NCBI GenBank assembly: GCA_016839425.1
Contig: JAEOUI010000391.1
Span: 1-8,738 of the forward strand
DNA: 8,738 bases
Source of the DNA: Promethearchaeota archaeon
Lineage (GTDB): Archaea > Asgardarchaeota > Lokiarchaeia > Sigynarchaeales > SOKP01
Direction of reading: 5' to 3'
Made by a program: the position numbers and the translations under genes. The notes beneath the pieces were generated by a model that saw nothing but the letters and a program-made list of their open reading frames with translations, did not search any database and had not been told where the DNA came from. This document shows, piece after piece, positions 1 through 7,124 of the stretch; the stretch's first letter is position 1, and each line of letters begins with the position of its first letter.

Positions 1-363
1 AAACCTTTCGTGATCTGTAATTGCTGTGGTTGCTGCTGCGAAGTGTTATCAAATCAAAAAACACTTGTCGATCCTGCTAAACATTTTGCTTCGAATTTTA
101 TTATTAAAATCAATAATGAGGATTGTAATGCGTGTGGATCATGTGTCGATTCTTGTCCAATGGAGGCACTACAATTAAACGATGTTAAATGCTTAGTTAG
201 CGAAATAAGATGCATAGGATGTGGTTTGTGCGTTTCTAAATGTCCAATTAATGCCCTTTACCTTGAAAAAAAGCAAATAGAAATCGTACCTCCTAAAAAA
301 ACAGCAGATACATACAAAGCAATAATGGAAAAAAAATTAAAGTTAATGAAAAATAATACATAG
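1..363 (+). CDS. Ferredoxin-like protein with two 4Fe-4S clusters, C-terminal part (5' end outside window)
   Basis: The frame is open to the first base, so this is the C-terminal 120 codons of a longer gene. A GTG at base 10 could be read as a start, but it lies inside the run leading into the cysteine cluster and has no ribosome site visible. The sequence shows an unusual cluster, ICNCCGCCC, about 30 residues before two classical [4Fe-4S] motifs: CNACGSCVDSCP and CIGCGLCVSKCP (both CxxCxxCxxxCP). A lysine-rich tail follows. The paired motifs are standard for bacterial-type 2[4Fe-4S] ferredoxin domains that carry low-potential electrons. From memory, the NCCxCCC segment occurs just before such domains in larger (roughly 350-residue) redox proteins of anaerobes. 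It may bind a further cofactor or metal, which is inference. Partner enzyme and substrate are unknown. The protein is probably cytoplasmic. The next gene starts 16 bp downstream and is likely co-transcribed. Confidence 0.85.
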   Translation, partial: KPFVICNCCGCCCEVLSNQKTLVDPAKHFASNFIIKINNEDCNACGSCVDSCPMEALQLNDVKCLVSEIRCIGCGLCVSKCPINALYLEKKQIEIVPPKKTADTYKAIMEKKLKLMKNNT

Positions 364-370
364 AAGGAGG
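364..370 (+). promoter_or_regulatory. Strong Shine-Dalgarno of the TIGR04076-family gene
   Basis: AAGGAGG lies directly after the stop of the ferredoxin-like gene and 9 nt before the ATG at 380. It is the only near-complete anti-16S match ahead of a gene in this window. It fixes the start, ruling out the out-of-frame ATG at 372, and fits translation of an internal operon gene. Confidence 0.8.
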
Positions 371-379
371 AATGATAAA

Positions 380-811
380 ATGCAAAATGTTAATGAAATG
401 AAAGAAATAATTCAAAAACACCTTGGATACGATGAAAATGAGGTAGAAGAGTTCCTAAAAAATCCTCGTAATCAAGAAATTCTCGCAAAAATCCCTGAAA
501 TGCAAGATTTAACTTTTGTTTTTGAAGTAAAAGAATCCCGAGGGTGTAATTCTGGACATAAAGTAGGAGATAAATTATATTTTAATTTTGAAGGTAATTT
601 ACTCACAGAATTATGTCCAAAAAAAGTATGTATATACGCGCTTAATCCAATAGCAATGTTAATTTATGCTGCTAGCGAACTGATATATGCGGGCGTTGAT
701 CCAAACGAGATGAAATTCAAACGCCTGAGTTGCCCTGATGTAGGTTTAAAATGTGACGGATGGGGACAGATAGTTCTAGAGTTCAGTGCAATAAAGAAAA
801 AAATAAAATGA
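380..811 (+). CDS. TIGR04076 family cysteine-rich protein
   Basis: This 143-residue soluble protein has no signal peptide or membrane helix. Residues 46-137 match my recollection of the uncharacterised TIGR04076 family: a strand followed by GCNSGHKVGD (55-64), a central CPKKVCIYALNP stretch (79-90), then SCPDVGLKCDGWGQIVLEF (117-135). Candidate ligand residues are C56, H60, C79, C84, C118 and C125, enough for a metal or cluster site, though no cofactor is established for the family as far as I know. Typical members are about 90 residues. Here about 45 extra N-terminal residues form an acidic, helical-looking extension (MKEIIQKHLGYDENEVEEFL). The start at 380 is supported by the Shine-Dalgarno. 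The 16-bp gap to the ferredoxin-like gene suggests one operon and a redox-linked role. The family call is fairly secure, the function unknown. Confidence 0.75.
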   Translation: MQNVNEMKEIIQKHLGYDENEVEEFLKNPRNQEILAKIPEMQDLTFVFEVKESRGCNSGHKVGDKLYFNFEGNLLTELCPKKVCIYALNPIAMLIYAASELIYAGVDPNEMKFKRLSCPDVGLKCDGWGQIVLEFSAIKKKIK

Positions 812-849
812 TAAAGTAAATCGTGGTCTTATACTTTTTAAAATTCTAA

Positions 850-877
850 TTTTTTATTTTTTATATCTCTTTTTTTC
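850..877 (+). terminator. Oligo-T terminator after the ferredoxin/TIGR04076 pair
   Basis: Starting about 40 bp after the stop at 811 there are T-rich runs (TTTTTTATTTTTTATAT, then a run of seven T) with no GC-rich hairpin. Archaeal RNA polymerase terminates on such oligo-T tracts in the coding strand. The position between two independent transcription units fits. Confidence 0.55.
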
Positions 878-880
878 GCT

Positions 881-890
881 CATATAATAT
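881..890 (+). promoter_or_regulatory. Candidate TATA box of the MFS transporter gene
   Basis: CATATAATAT lies 57-66 bp upstream of the ATG at 947. An archaeal TATA box here would put the transcript start near 912, giving a leader of about 35 nt. The region is generally AT-rich, so this is weak positional evidence. A second AT-rich stretch (TGTATTAAAAC, near 915-925) could serve instead. Confidence 0.3.
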
Positions 891-946
891 CCGTTCTTGG
901 AAATATTAGGATTATGTATTAAAACATTGAAAAATATTGAAGAAAT

Positions 947-2128
947 ATGGTTTCTAGATCAAAAACTCAGAAAACTAAATTCAACAAACATCTGATAATT
1001 ATATTTATTATCATGTTTACTGAAGTACTGGGCTTCAGTATGGTCATACCTATAATACCCTTTTTAGGATTATCCTTAGGTTTAAACGCCTTTGAAATAG
1101 GGCTAATCATGAGTGTTTTTAGTTTTTGTCAATTAATTGCTAGCCCCGTGACTGGAAAGCTTAGCGATCGTTTTGGCAGGAAGCCAGTATTATTAGTAAG
1201 TCAGACTAGTACTTTAATTGGATTTTTACTTCTCGGTTTTGCAAATTCTGTCTGGCTCTTAGTTGCTGCACGCCTCGTTGATGGTCTCTTAGGTAGTAAT
1301 ATGACCGTTAGCCAAGCATACATAAGCGATGTAACTCCTCCACAAGATCGAACAAAAATTTACGGATACTCGAGCGCAGTATTTGGAGCGGGATTAATTT
1401 TTGGACCCGTTATTGGAGGAACTTTATCAGCAATAAACTACTCCGTTCCAATGTTAGTTGCTGCTTTTATCAGCCTGATTTCAATCCTCTTAGTGTTATT
1501 CTTCTTACCAGAATCATTATCATTGAAAAAGGATAAAGTTAAAATAAAATTTAGCGACATCATTCCCATCAATGAAATAAAGCGCTTTTTTAAAGAATCA
1601 AATGTTCGAAAGCTCTTACTTCTCTTATTTATTTATAATTTCGGCTTTATGCTTTTCATGTCAAGTTTTCCATTATTTGCTGAAAAACAAATATATATTA
1701 CTGCTCAAGAAGTTGGATTTTTAATGTCTTGGATTGGTATTTTAAGAGTAATATTTCAAAGTTTCCTCATCAATCCCCTTCAGAAAAAATTTGGCGAGGA
1801 TTCCGCAAATTCCATGGGTATAATTTCAATGATATTTACAATGGTCCTACTGATTTTTACAACAGGTTATATCTATGCATACATCCCCCTTATTTTCATT
1901 GCATTTGGAACGGGTGTATGTCGTCCAATTTTTACCAGTAAATTGTCTAAAAGCGTAAATCAAGAAACAACTGGAAGTCTTATGGGAGTAAATAATTCTT
2001 TAACTAGTATCGTACAGATTCTCTCTCCAATTTTAGGGGGGGCGTTAATTCAATTTCTTCCCTCCTTATTACTACCCGCGCTATCAGCAATAATTTTCAT
2101 CGTGTTATTTATTTTATGGATAAAATGA
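947..2128 (+). CDS. MFS transporter, DHA1-type drug/H+ antiporter
   Basis: This 393-residue membrane protein has about 12 predicted helices in two halves split by a basic loop near residues 190-222, the usual MFS length and plan. Motif A, GKLSDRFGRKP (70-80), follows helix 2. The motif B-like region RLVDGLLGS (109-117) is in helix 4. Motif C, GAGLIFGPVIGG (147-158), in helix 5 is the hallmark of antiporters. PES (188-190) closes helix 6. The N-terminal TEVLGFSMVIPIIP stretch is typical of 12-helix DHA1 efflux carriers. By family it exports a small amphipathic or toxic compound in exchange for protons, but the substrate cannot be read from sequence. The ATG at 947 is the first possible start, because an in-frame TGA lies at 938-940. 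No convincing Shine-Dalgarno precedes it, which suggests a separate archaeal-style unit rather than operon membership. The stop codon lies in a 17-bp tandem repeat. Confidence 0.9.
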   Translation: MVSRSKTQKTKFNKHLIIIFIIMFTEVLGFSMVIPIIPFLGLSLGLNAFEIGLIMSVFSFCQLIASPVTGKLSDRFGRKPVLLVSQTSTLIGFLLLGFANSVWLLVAARLVDGLLGSNMTVSQAYISDVTPPQDRTKIYGYSSAVFGAGLIFGPVIGGTLSAINYSVPMLVAAFISLISILLVLFFLPESLSLKKDKVKIKFSDIIPINEIKRFFKESNVRKLLLLLFIYNFGFMLFMSSFPLFAEKQIYITAQEVGFLMSWIGILRVIFQSFLINPLQKKFGEDSANSMGIISMIFTMVLLIFTTGYIYAYIPLIFIAFGTGVCRPIFTSKLSKSVNQETTGSLMGVNNSLTSIVQILSPILGGALIQFLPSLLLPALSAIIFIVLFILWIK

Positions 2129-2151
2129 TTTTAAGGATAAAATGATTTTAA
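2118..2151 (+). repeat. Perfect 17-bp tandem duplication over the MFS stop codon
   Basis: GGATAAAATGATTTTAA occurs at 2118-2134 and again at 2135-2151 with no mismatch, then GGA begins a third period. The first copy contains the last codons and TGA stop of the transporter gene. The second copy is non-coding, and its own TGA is in another frame. It looks like a recent slippage duplication with no effect on the protein. Confidence 0.9.
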
Positions 2152-2179
2152 GGAAAATTCATTAATAATTTGTTTTAAG

Positions 2180-2188
2180 TTTATAAAC
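2180..2188 (+). promoter_or_regulatory. Candidate TATA box of the GH20-like surface protein gene
   Basis: TTTATAAAC lies 87-95 bp before the ATG at 2275 in the 146-bp gap after the transporter gene. It resembles the archaeal TATA consensus better than its surroundings do and predicts a transcript start near 2210 with a leader of about 65 nt. A short AAGGT (2260-2264), 10 nt before the ATG, could act as a weak ribosome site. Confidence 0.4.
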
Positions 2189-2274
2189 AAAGGGTTCTTC
2201 GATAATGCAATACTAAATTATTCATTAATGTTCCGTGAAAAAAAGGAATCTTGATTTTTAAGGTCTAGATCACA

Positions 2275-5200
2275 ATGAGTCATCGAAAAATAGTATTAAA
2301 GCCTACGCATAAACTAAGATTGATAATAACTTACTTGATTTTATTGTCTTTTTTTCCAACAATATTAGTTATTTTCTTTAATAATGGAATGATAATTTCT
2401 GATTCGGTAGGAAACTTCAGCAATATCAACAATTTTAATAAAGATGTATTAAAAACTAGCCAAAACACTCTTGGAAATCATATTTTACCAAGCCCTCAAT
2501 TTATTAAATCAAAAGAATTTGATATTACATTAGATAATAATTGGAAAATCGCAATATGCAGTACGGATTCCCAATACAATTTTTCAGCAAGCTGGCTTCA
2601 AAATAATCTCTCCGCCACATTAAACTTGGATATAATTAATGGAAACAATAATTATCCAAATACTAAAAGAATTATTATGGGAGCTCCTTCAGAACACGAG
2701 TTTGTAAAGGATGCTTTAAGAAGAAGAAATATGATATTACCTGAGGAAATTGGAGACGAAGGATATGTATTCGAAGTCTTTAACGATGCGATTGAAGAGA
2801 TTGTGATTGCAGCTAATACTCCTAATGGTGTTTTTTATGGCATGCTCACTCTATGCCAACTCATAAAAGATTCGTCATTAGAAGGAGTTATAATTGTTGA
2901 TTACCCCGAACATGAATTGAGAGGGTGCTATATTCAGGCTCCAACAACTTTCTGGTATAATGGTACAGGATGTGAATTTACACAATATCAAAGAAATTTT
3001 CTGGATTGGTTAGCGAGTTTAAAATTCAATACCATTTTTTTAGTTGATAATGGTGTATTTTATGAACCAATTAATTATTGGAAATACGCTCATCAACAGT
3101 TCTTTGCGTACGCACGCGAAAGATTTATAGAACCCATTCCCCGATTATGCTCGATAAGTTCGGTTCGTCCGTTCGATTTTGAATTTTTTGAAGGGTGGTG
3201 GATTCAAAATGAAAGTTTTCATTTTGAACCTAGCGATAATTCTGCTCGAGCAGATGTTTCATTTGCGGACATCCTTCCTAACGGGAATTTTGAAGAGGAT
3301 GAAGATTATGACGGTATTCCAGATAATTGGACGGTTATTAATCAACCAAATGCGATATGGTCAAGAGACGATTCTGAATTTTTTTCTGGTAGCTATTCTA
3401 TGAAATTAAACGTATCTCAATCAACAAATAGTAGCCAAGCATATCTAAAAATTGAGCTTGATAATATTGAACCAAATTCCTATTATCTTTTACTTGGAAA
3501 AGCCAAGGCGGAGAATAATTCTAATGTTCCCCCTCAACTTACAATGTATACAAGAATTGGAAGTGAAAAAGATATTTTAGTTTCAGATACAACATGGGAA
3601 ACCTCAGGATGGATAGATTTTGGAACAAGCATTAAAACCACTGAAATGGCAGATAATATTGTAATTTACTCCAGAATTCAAAGCGGTGGGACAGGACTTT
3701 TCTGGTTAGACGATTTTAAGCTCTTTAGAGTAAACGGAGCACTTAGAAATGTTATCCGATCCAGCGATACGGACATTACAATCACCGATCTTTCCGGGAC
3801 CACGACATATATTGAAGGTGACGATTATGAAATCATTGATGGAACGACTAGCATGAAATTCAGTGATACGCTTTCTCCTTTTACAATTAATAGAACTACA
3901 GGAGGAAATATTGGTCAAGACGAAACTGTATTAATAAGTTACGATGCGTATTTGAATTGGGATGTAAGTAATTGGTGGAGATCTGCCCCTTGTCTTGCCA
4001 AAGAAGAACTATATGAAGAATATTTTTTTCCTGCGATTGATAACATTATAGAATATCTAGATCCTATCATGATTAATATAGACGCTGATGAGGTTCGGGG
4101 ATTTTATCGCGATTCTCGCATGATAAACAGATTTAGTAGTAATGCTGAAGCAATTACATACTGGGCAAATAGAGTAAACGATTATATTGTTACCAGCGAT
4201 CCTTCTTGTCGCCTCTGGCTCTGGGACGACATGGTCTCTCCTTATCATAATGGAGGTGTGGAAAGTTATCAGGAAATGTATGGCGGAATGCCTGGAAGAA
4301 TGGCAGAAGCCACAGAGAACGAATGGCTTGATAAAAATATCATTATGGATGTATGGTGGTACGACGAGGAACACATCTCAACAATGAATGCCGCAATTGA
4401 TTTCTATAAAGAAAAAGGATATGATGTTATGGGCTCTCCATGGGACGACTCGGAAAATATTGAAGATTGGGCAGAATTATTGGTAAATCAACCACACTCG
4501 CTTGGCGGGGTTGTAACGCATTGGAATGATGCCCCTTATCAAAATCATTTTATAGAATTCATTGAAAATTTTTGGAATACTAAATACGAAATTGTTTATT
4601 TTGGAGATTTTGAGAACGATGACGATTTGAACGGGATTCCCGATGGTTGGATAGAATATGGTGCTCCTATTTATTTAACAGATTATTCTGAAAATATATA
4701 TGGGAGTTATTATGCCAACTTCCCTAATTGCGCTGTAAGGGTGTCTGGAGATACGGACACATATGACAGCGAATTGATCTCGATAAATCCCGACTATAAT
4801 TACATGCTTTCTGCGTACATAAAACGAGATGGTTCCGGAACGGATGTAGCTACTATGAAACTAAGTTGGTACGATTCCAATAACCAGCTCCTTTCGACAT
4901 ATTCAAAATCATTTGATTCTATTAAAGAATCATACGATTGTTATGAATGGAGCGTGTTTTCTCCAAGTGGCGCTCGATATGTTCGAATCCATCTCGGAGG
5001 AAAAACGGGCGGTGTCGATAGTTTTTGGTATGATGTAGTTCAATTAAAAAAAGAAACTTCATGTGTTGGAATGACAACTCTAGATGATGATAAACCTAAT
5101 GTATTTGATCCAATCAATTATTTTGGTTTTATTGCTCTTGGTGCTTTAGTTGTTCTGTTTTCGATCGTTGGTATTGTCAAGTTAAAAAATTCGAAAACAA

Positions 5201-5277
5201 AAAAAGAAAAAAGCCTTCCAAAGATAAATCATCCAATCGAGGATTACACGCTTCAGAAAGGGAAATTTAATGATTAA
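2275..5277 (+). CDS. Membrane-anchored GH20-like glycosidase (beta-N-acetylhexosaminidase superfamily) with two carbohydrate-binding-like modules
   Basis: This 1000-residue protein starts with a positive N-terminus and one hydrophobic helix (15-36), a signal or anchor. Residues 80-210 look like the GH20b domain: IIMGAP, DEGYVFEV, then NGVFYGMLTLCQLI. A TIM barrel follows: LRGCYIQAP (215-223), LKFNTIFLVD (249-258), FIEPIPRL (284-291), MINIDADEV (599-607), LWLWDDM (647-653), IIMDVWWYDEE (689-699) and GGVVTHWND (744-752). D605-E606 matches the GH20 Asp-Glu pair for substrate-assisted hydrolysis of beta-N-acetylhexosaminides. Between strands 3 and 4 sit a jelly-roll-like module (336-487) opening with DEDYDGIPDNW and a beta-rich segment (488-560). 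A second similar module (778-926) opens with DDDLNGIPDGW. A C-terminal helix (948-968) and lysine-rich tail should anchor it outside the cell. Around ten N-x-S/T sites fit a glycosylated surface protein. An in-frame TAG at 2266 makes ATG 2275 the first start. The substrate is unproven; GH84 or another related retaining family is the main alternative. Confidence 0.72.
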   Translation: MSHRKIVLKPTHKLRLIITYLILLSFFPTILVIFFNNGMIISDSVGNFSNINNFNKDVLKTSQNTLGNHILPSPQFIKSKEFDITLDNNWKIAICSTDSQYNFSASWLQNNLSATLNLDIINGNNNYPNTKRIIMGAPSEHEFVKDALRRRNMILPEEIGDEGYVFEVFNDAIEEIVIAANTPNGVFYGMLTLCQLIKDSSLEGVIIVDYPEHELRGCYIQAPTTFWYNGTGCEFTQYQRNFLDWLASLKFNTIFLVDNGVFYEPINYWKYAHQQFFAYARERFIEPIPRLCSISSVRPFDFEFFEGWWIQNESFHFEPSDNSARADVSFADILPNGNFEEDEDYDGIPDNWTVINQPNAIWSRDDSEFFSGSYSMKLNVSQSTNSSQAYLKIELDNIEPNSYYLLLGKAKAENNSNVPPQLTMYTRIGSEKDILVSDTTWETSGWIDFGTSIKTTEMADNIVIYSRIQSGGTGLFWLDDFKLFRVNGALRNVIRSSDTDITITDLSGTTTYIEGDDYEIIDGTTSMKFSDTLSPFTINRTTGGNIGQDETVLISYDAYLNWDVSNWWRSAPCLAKEELYEEYFFPAIDNIIEYLDPIMINIDADEVRGFYRDSRMINRFSSNAEAITYWANRVNDYIVTSDPSCRLWLWDDMVSPYHNGGVESYQEMYGGMPGRMAEATENEWLDKNIIMDVWWYDEEHISTMNAAIDFYKEKGYDVMGSPWDDSENIEDWAELLVNQPHSLGGVVTHWNDAPYQNHFIEFIENFWNTKYEIVYFGDFENDDDLNGIPDGWIEYGAPIYLTDYSENIYGSYYANFPNCAVRVSGDTDTYDSELISINPDYNYMLSAYIKRDGSGTDVATMKLSWYDSNNQLLSTYSKSFDSIKESYDCYEWSVFSPSGARYVRIHLGGKTGGVDSFWYDVVQLKKETSCVGMTTLDDDKPNVFDPINYFGFIALGALVVLFSIVGIVKLKNSKTKKEKSLPKINHPIEDYTLQKGKFND
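5184..5212 (-). terminator. Candidate oligo-T terminator of the 602-residue membrane protein gene
   Basis: Read on the - strand, this stretch holds T runs of 6, 7, 4 and 6, lying 73-101 nt beyond the stop of the - strand gene. On the + strand the same bases encode the lysine-rich tail of the glycosidase (residues about 970-980). Oligo-T alone can terminate archaeal RNA polymerase, and no other T tract lies nearer. Confidence 0.4.
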
Positions 5278-5284
5278 GGCACTC

Positions 5285-7093
5285 TCATTCAACATTACAT
5301 TTTGAATCTAAAATTTTTAAAATGGGATTATCGTAATCAATATCGTAAAGAGTCATGACATTTCCTTTTTTTTTTGAATGAAATTCGATTTTTTTATAGT
5401 ACCTCTTTCTAATATTTTCGTCTAATCTTCTTACGATTTTTATATCATCGTACGCTAAAGGATATATCCAATCCTTTCGCCTAAAGATTATTTTTTCTTC
5501 GGTAAAGATCGCTTCTAAAAACATTATCCTTCTATATTCACGCATTGTATTGTTGAAATTAAGTCCAACGCAAATACCCAGAACAAGGATAATTATAATT
5601 AAAACTATTATATCTGGATAAGAATATGGCACGAATAATAGGAACAACACACCTAAACATAAAATAATCAGAAACATAATTTCAGATATCCCACTTTTCA
5701 AGATAGAATGTGGGACGCCCTCTTGTTTGAATATCTGATATATTTCCTCATCATTCGTCATGTATCTATTATAAATTTCTCTCGAATATTTGAATGATAA
5801 TTTTTCTGAATTAATTGAAAATGTAGGTATATTATAACTTTCAGGAATAAGCGATTGAGGTTCTTTAAGTCTTATTTTTTCTATGATAAGTTCTTTAAAA
5901 GAATCTGAATTCAGATAATGGGTTTTTACAAATTCTTTCTTTAAGATTAAATCGTTTTTATGTAACCAATTTAGATAGTGATTTAATACGATTAAATCAA
6001 AATGTTCGTGATCTTCCACGGGACCAATTTGTCTTGAATTTTTTTTATCGTCTATCTTGCAAAGGTCTATTGCATCGTATATACATTTGGACATGAAAAA
6101 TTTTTCTATAGAATCGTAAGTACCGATGATTAACTCGTCCTCAAAAGGTATCCAAACCTCTCTTTCTTGAGATATTGCATTAATGCCATTGTCTGATATT
6201 TTAAACACGCTATTGGGAATATATGTCATTTTTTTCAGTGATTTATGTAATTCAAGGCTTGTTTGAGGAATGCCATATATAATCAATCCTCCAATGATTA
6301 TAACAAATAGATCAATTAGAACGATCCACCATCCATAGTCTGATTGATAAAACTGAAAGAATAATATTATACCTATTATCACTAAGATAGTAATGATTTC
6401 ATAAGTGACGCCTCTATTCAATAAACCCTTTCTCTTGTTGTAAATATCATTATTTTTTTCATTTGAAATTTTAAATTCGGATTGTTGAATGATTTTTATA
6501 ATGTCATTTTCATCGTGAGTGCCTTTATCATTCAATAGTCTATTTTTTATTTGAGCCTTAGGAGTGCAGTAATTATATAAAAGAAAATATATGAATTTTA
6601 AAGAATCCTTGTTCAATTTTATCTCAAAATTTAACCCTAAACCTATATAAAACTTTTTTACATAGGTTGACCGGTAAAAAGAAATATATTTCGCATGTTT
6701 TTCATAATCTTGTCTTTCAACACTTTTATGGACGGAATCAAATAAATAGATAGCCTTGTTTGTAAAAGCAAGAATCTTGATTTCATACCCTCTTTTACTG
6801 AAAAATATAAAATAAATATAGATAATAATACTAACAATTAAGACGACAGAAAACCAGGTGAAATTAACATAAGGCATATCAAATTCATTCTCTAAGCTCA
6901 CCGTAAGGGATGATAATAAGACAGTAAAAATGGGAATAAAGACATATCCCATTATCCTATTAAGTGCAAACACATTCAAATGAATGTCAAGAATCTCTTC
7001 CTCCACGGGAATGGATGGTTTAATTTTTTCAAGATATCCCGATCTATTTAATTGTCTAATATATTTTGGGTTTATCGTATTTGGATTATTCAT
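5285..7093 (-). CDS. Six-helix membrane protein with three hairpin plus PH-like repeats, function unknown
   Basis: I do not recognise a named gene. The 602-residue protein has three pairs of membrane helices: 45-64 with 78-98, 232-247 with 255-274, and 468-488 with 494-512. Each pair is followed by a soluble beta-rich segment. The end of the third, FLEAIFTEEKIIFRRKDWIYPLAYDDIKIV (split here: 525-535 and 536-554), has the pattern of bacterial PH (bPH_2, YdbT-like) domains. The first copy has a matching ILAFTNKAIYLFD (107-119) and the same acidic lead-in, EEEIL (31-35) against DEEIY (447-451). The second copy is more diverged, with a strand-rich VWIPFEDELIIG (313-324). Residues about 355-405 add a helical segment, LNHYLNWLHKNDLI, that could be a winged-helix-like or simple helical insert. 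No catalytic motif is visible. ATG 7093 is the first start, with TAA two codons upstream. The gene is convergent with the glycosidase gene, with a 7-bp gap. Confidence 0.7.
   Translation of the reverse strand: MNNPNTINPKYIRQLNRSGYLEKIKPSIPVEEEILDIHLNVFALNRIMGYVFIPIFTVLLSSLTVSLENEFDMPYVNFTWFSVVLIVSIIIYIYFIFFSKRGYEIKILAFTNKAIYLFDSVHKSVERQDYEKHAKYISFYRSTYVKKFYIGLGLNFEIKLNKDSLKFIYFLLYNYCTPKAQIKNRLLNDKGTHDENDIIKIIQQSEFKISNEKNNDIYNKRKGLLNRGVTYEIITILVIIGIILFFQFYQSDYGWWIVLIDLFVIIIGGLIIYGIPQTSLELHKSLKKMTYIPNSVFKISDNGINAISQEREVWIPFEDELIIGTYDSIEKFFMSKCIYDAIDLCKIDDKKNSRQIGPVEDHEHFDLIVLNHYLNWLHKNDLILKKEFVKTHYLNSDSFKELIIEKIRLKEPQSLIPESYNIPTFSINSEKLSFKYSREIYNRYMTNDEEIYQIFKQEGVPHSILKSGISEIMFLIILCLGVLFLLFVPYSYPDIIVLIIIILVLGICVGLNFNNTMREYRRIMFLEAIFTEEKIIFRRKDWIYPLAYDDIKIVRRLDENIRKRYYKKIEFHSKKKGNVMTLYDIDYDNPILKILDSKCNVE
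5366..5395 (+). terminator. Candidate oligo-T terminator of the GH20-like gene
   Basis: On the + strand there is a run of ten T (5366-5375) and a run of seven T (5389-5395), 89-118 nt past the glycosidase stop. They lie inside the end of the opposing gene, where they are the complement of lysine codons. They are the first strong T tracts downstream of the glycosidase gene. Confidence 0.4.
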
Positions 7094-7124
7094 GATTTAT
7101 ATTCCATTTTAATTCTTTTTCAAT

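Noticed and set aside
10..363. Complete short ferredoxin starting at GTG 10
   Set aside because: The frame is open to the window edge, there is no room to see a ribosome site, and the first codons run straight into a cysteine cluster that looks internal to a larger protein.
3179..3403. A 74-codon + strand frame within the glycosidase gene, starting MNFLKGGGFKMKVFILNLAI
   Set aside because: It looks a little like a signal peptide, but it is an out-of-frame reading of a coding region with weak start context and no family resemblance.
4057..4374. A 105-codon open frame on the - strand inside the glycosidase gene
   Set aside because: It lies opposite the conserved catalytic region of a clearly coding gene and shows no recognisable domain or ribosome site.
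947..5277. Transporter and glycosidase as a sugar uptake and degradation operon
   Set aside because: The 146-bp gap has its own TATA-like box, and the transporter carries the antiporter motif C typical of drug efflux rather than sugar import.
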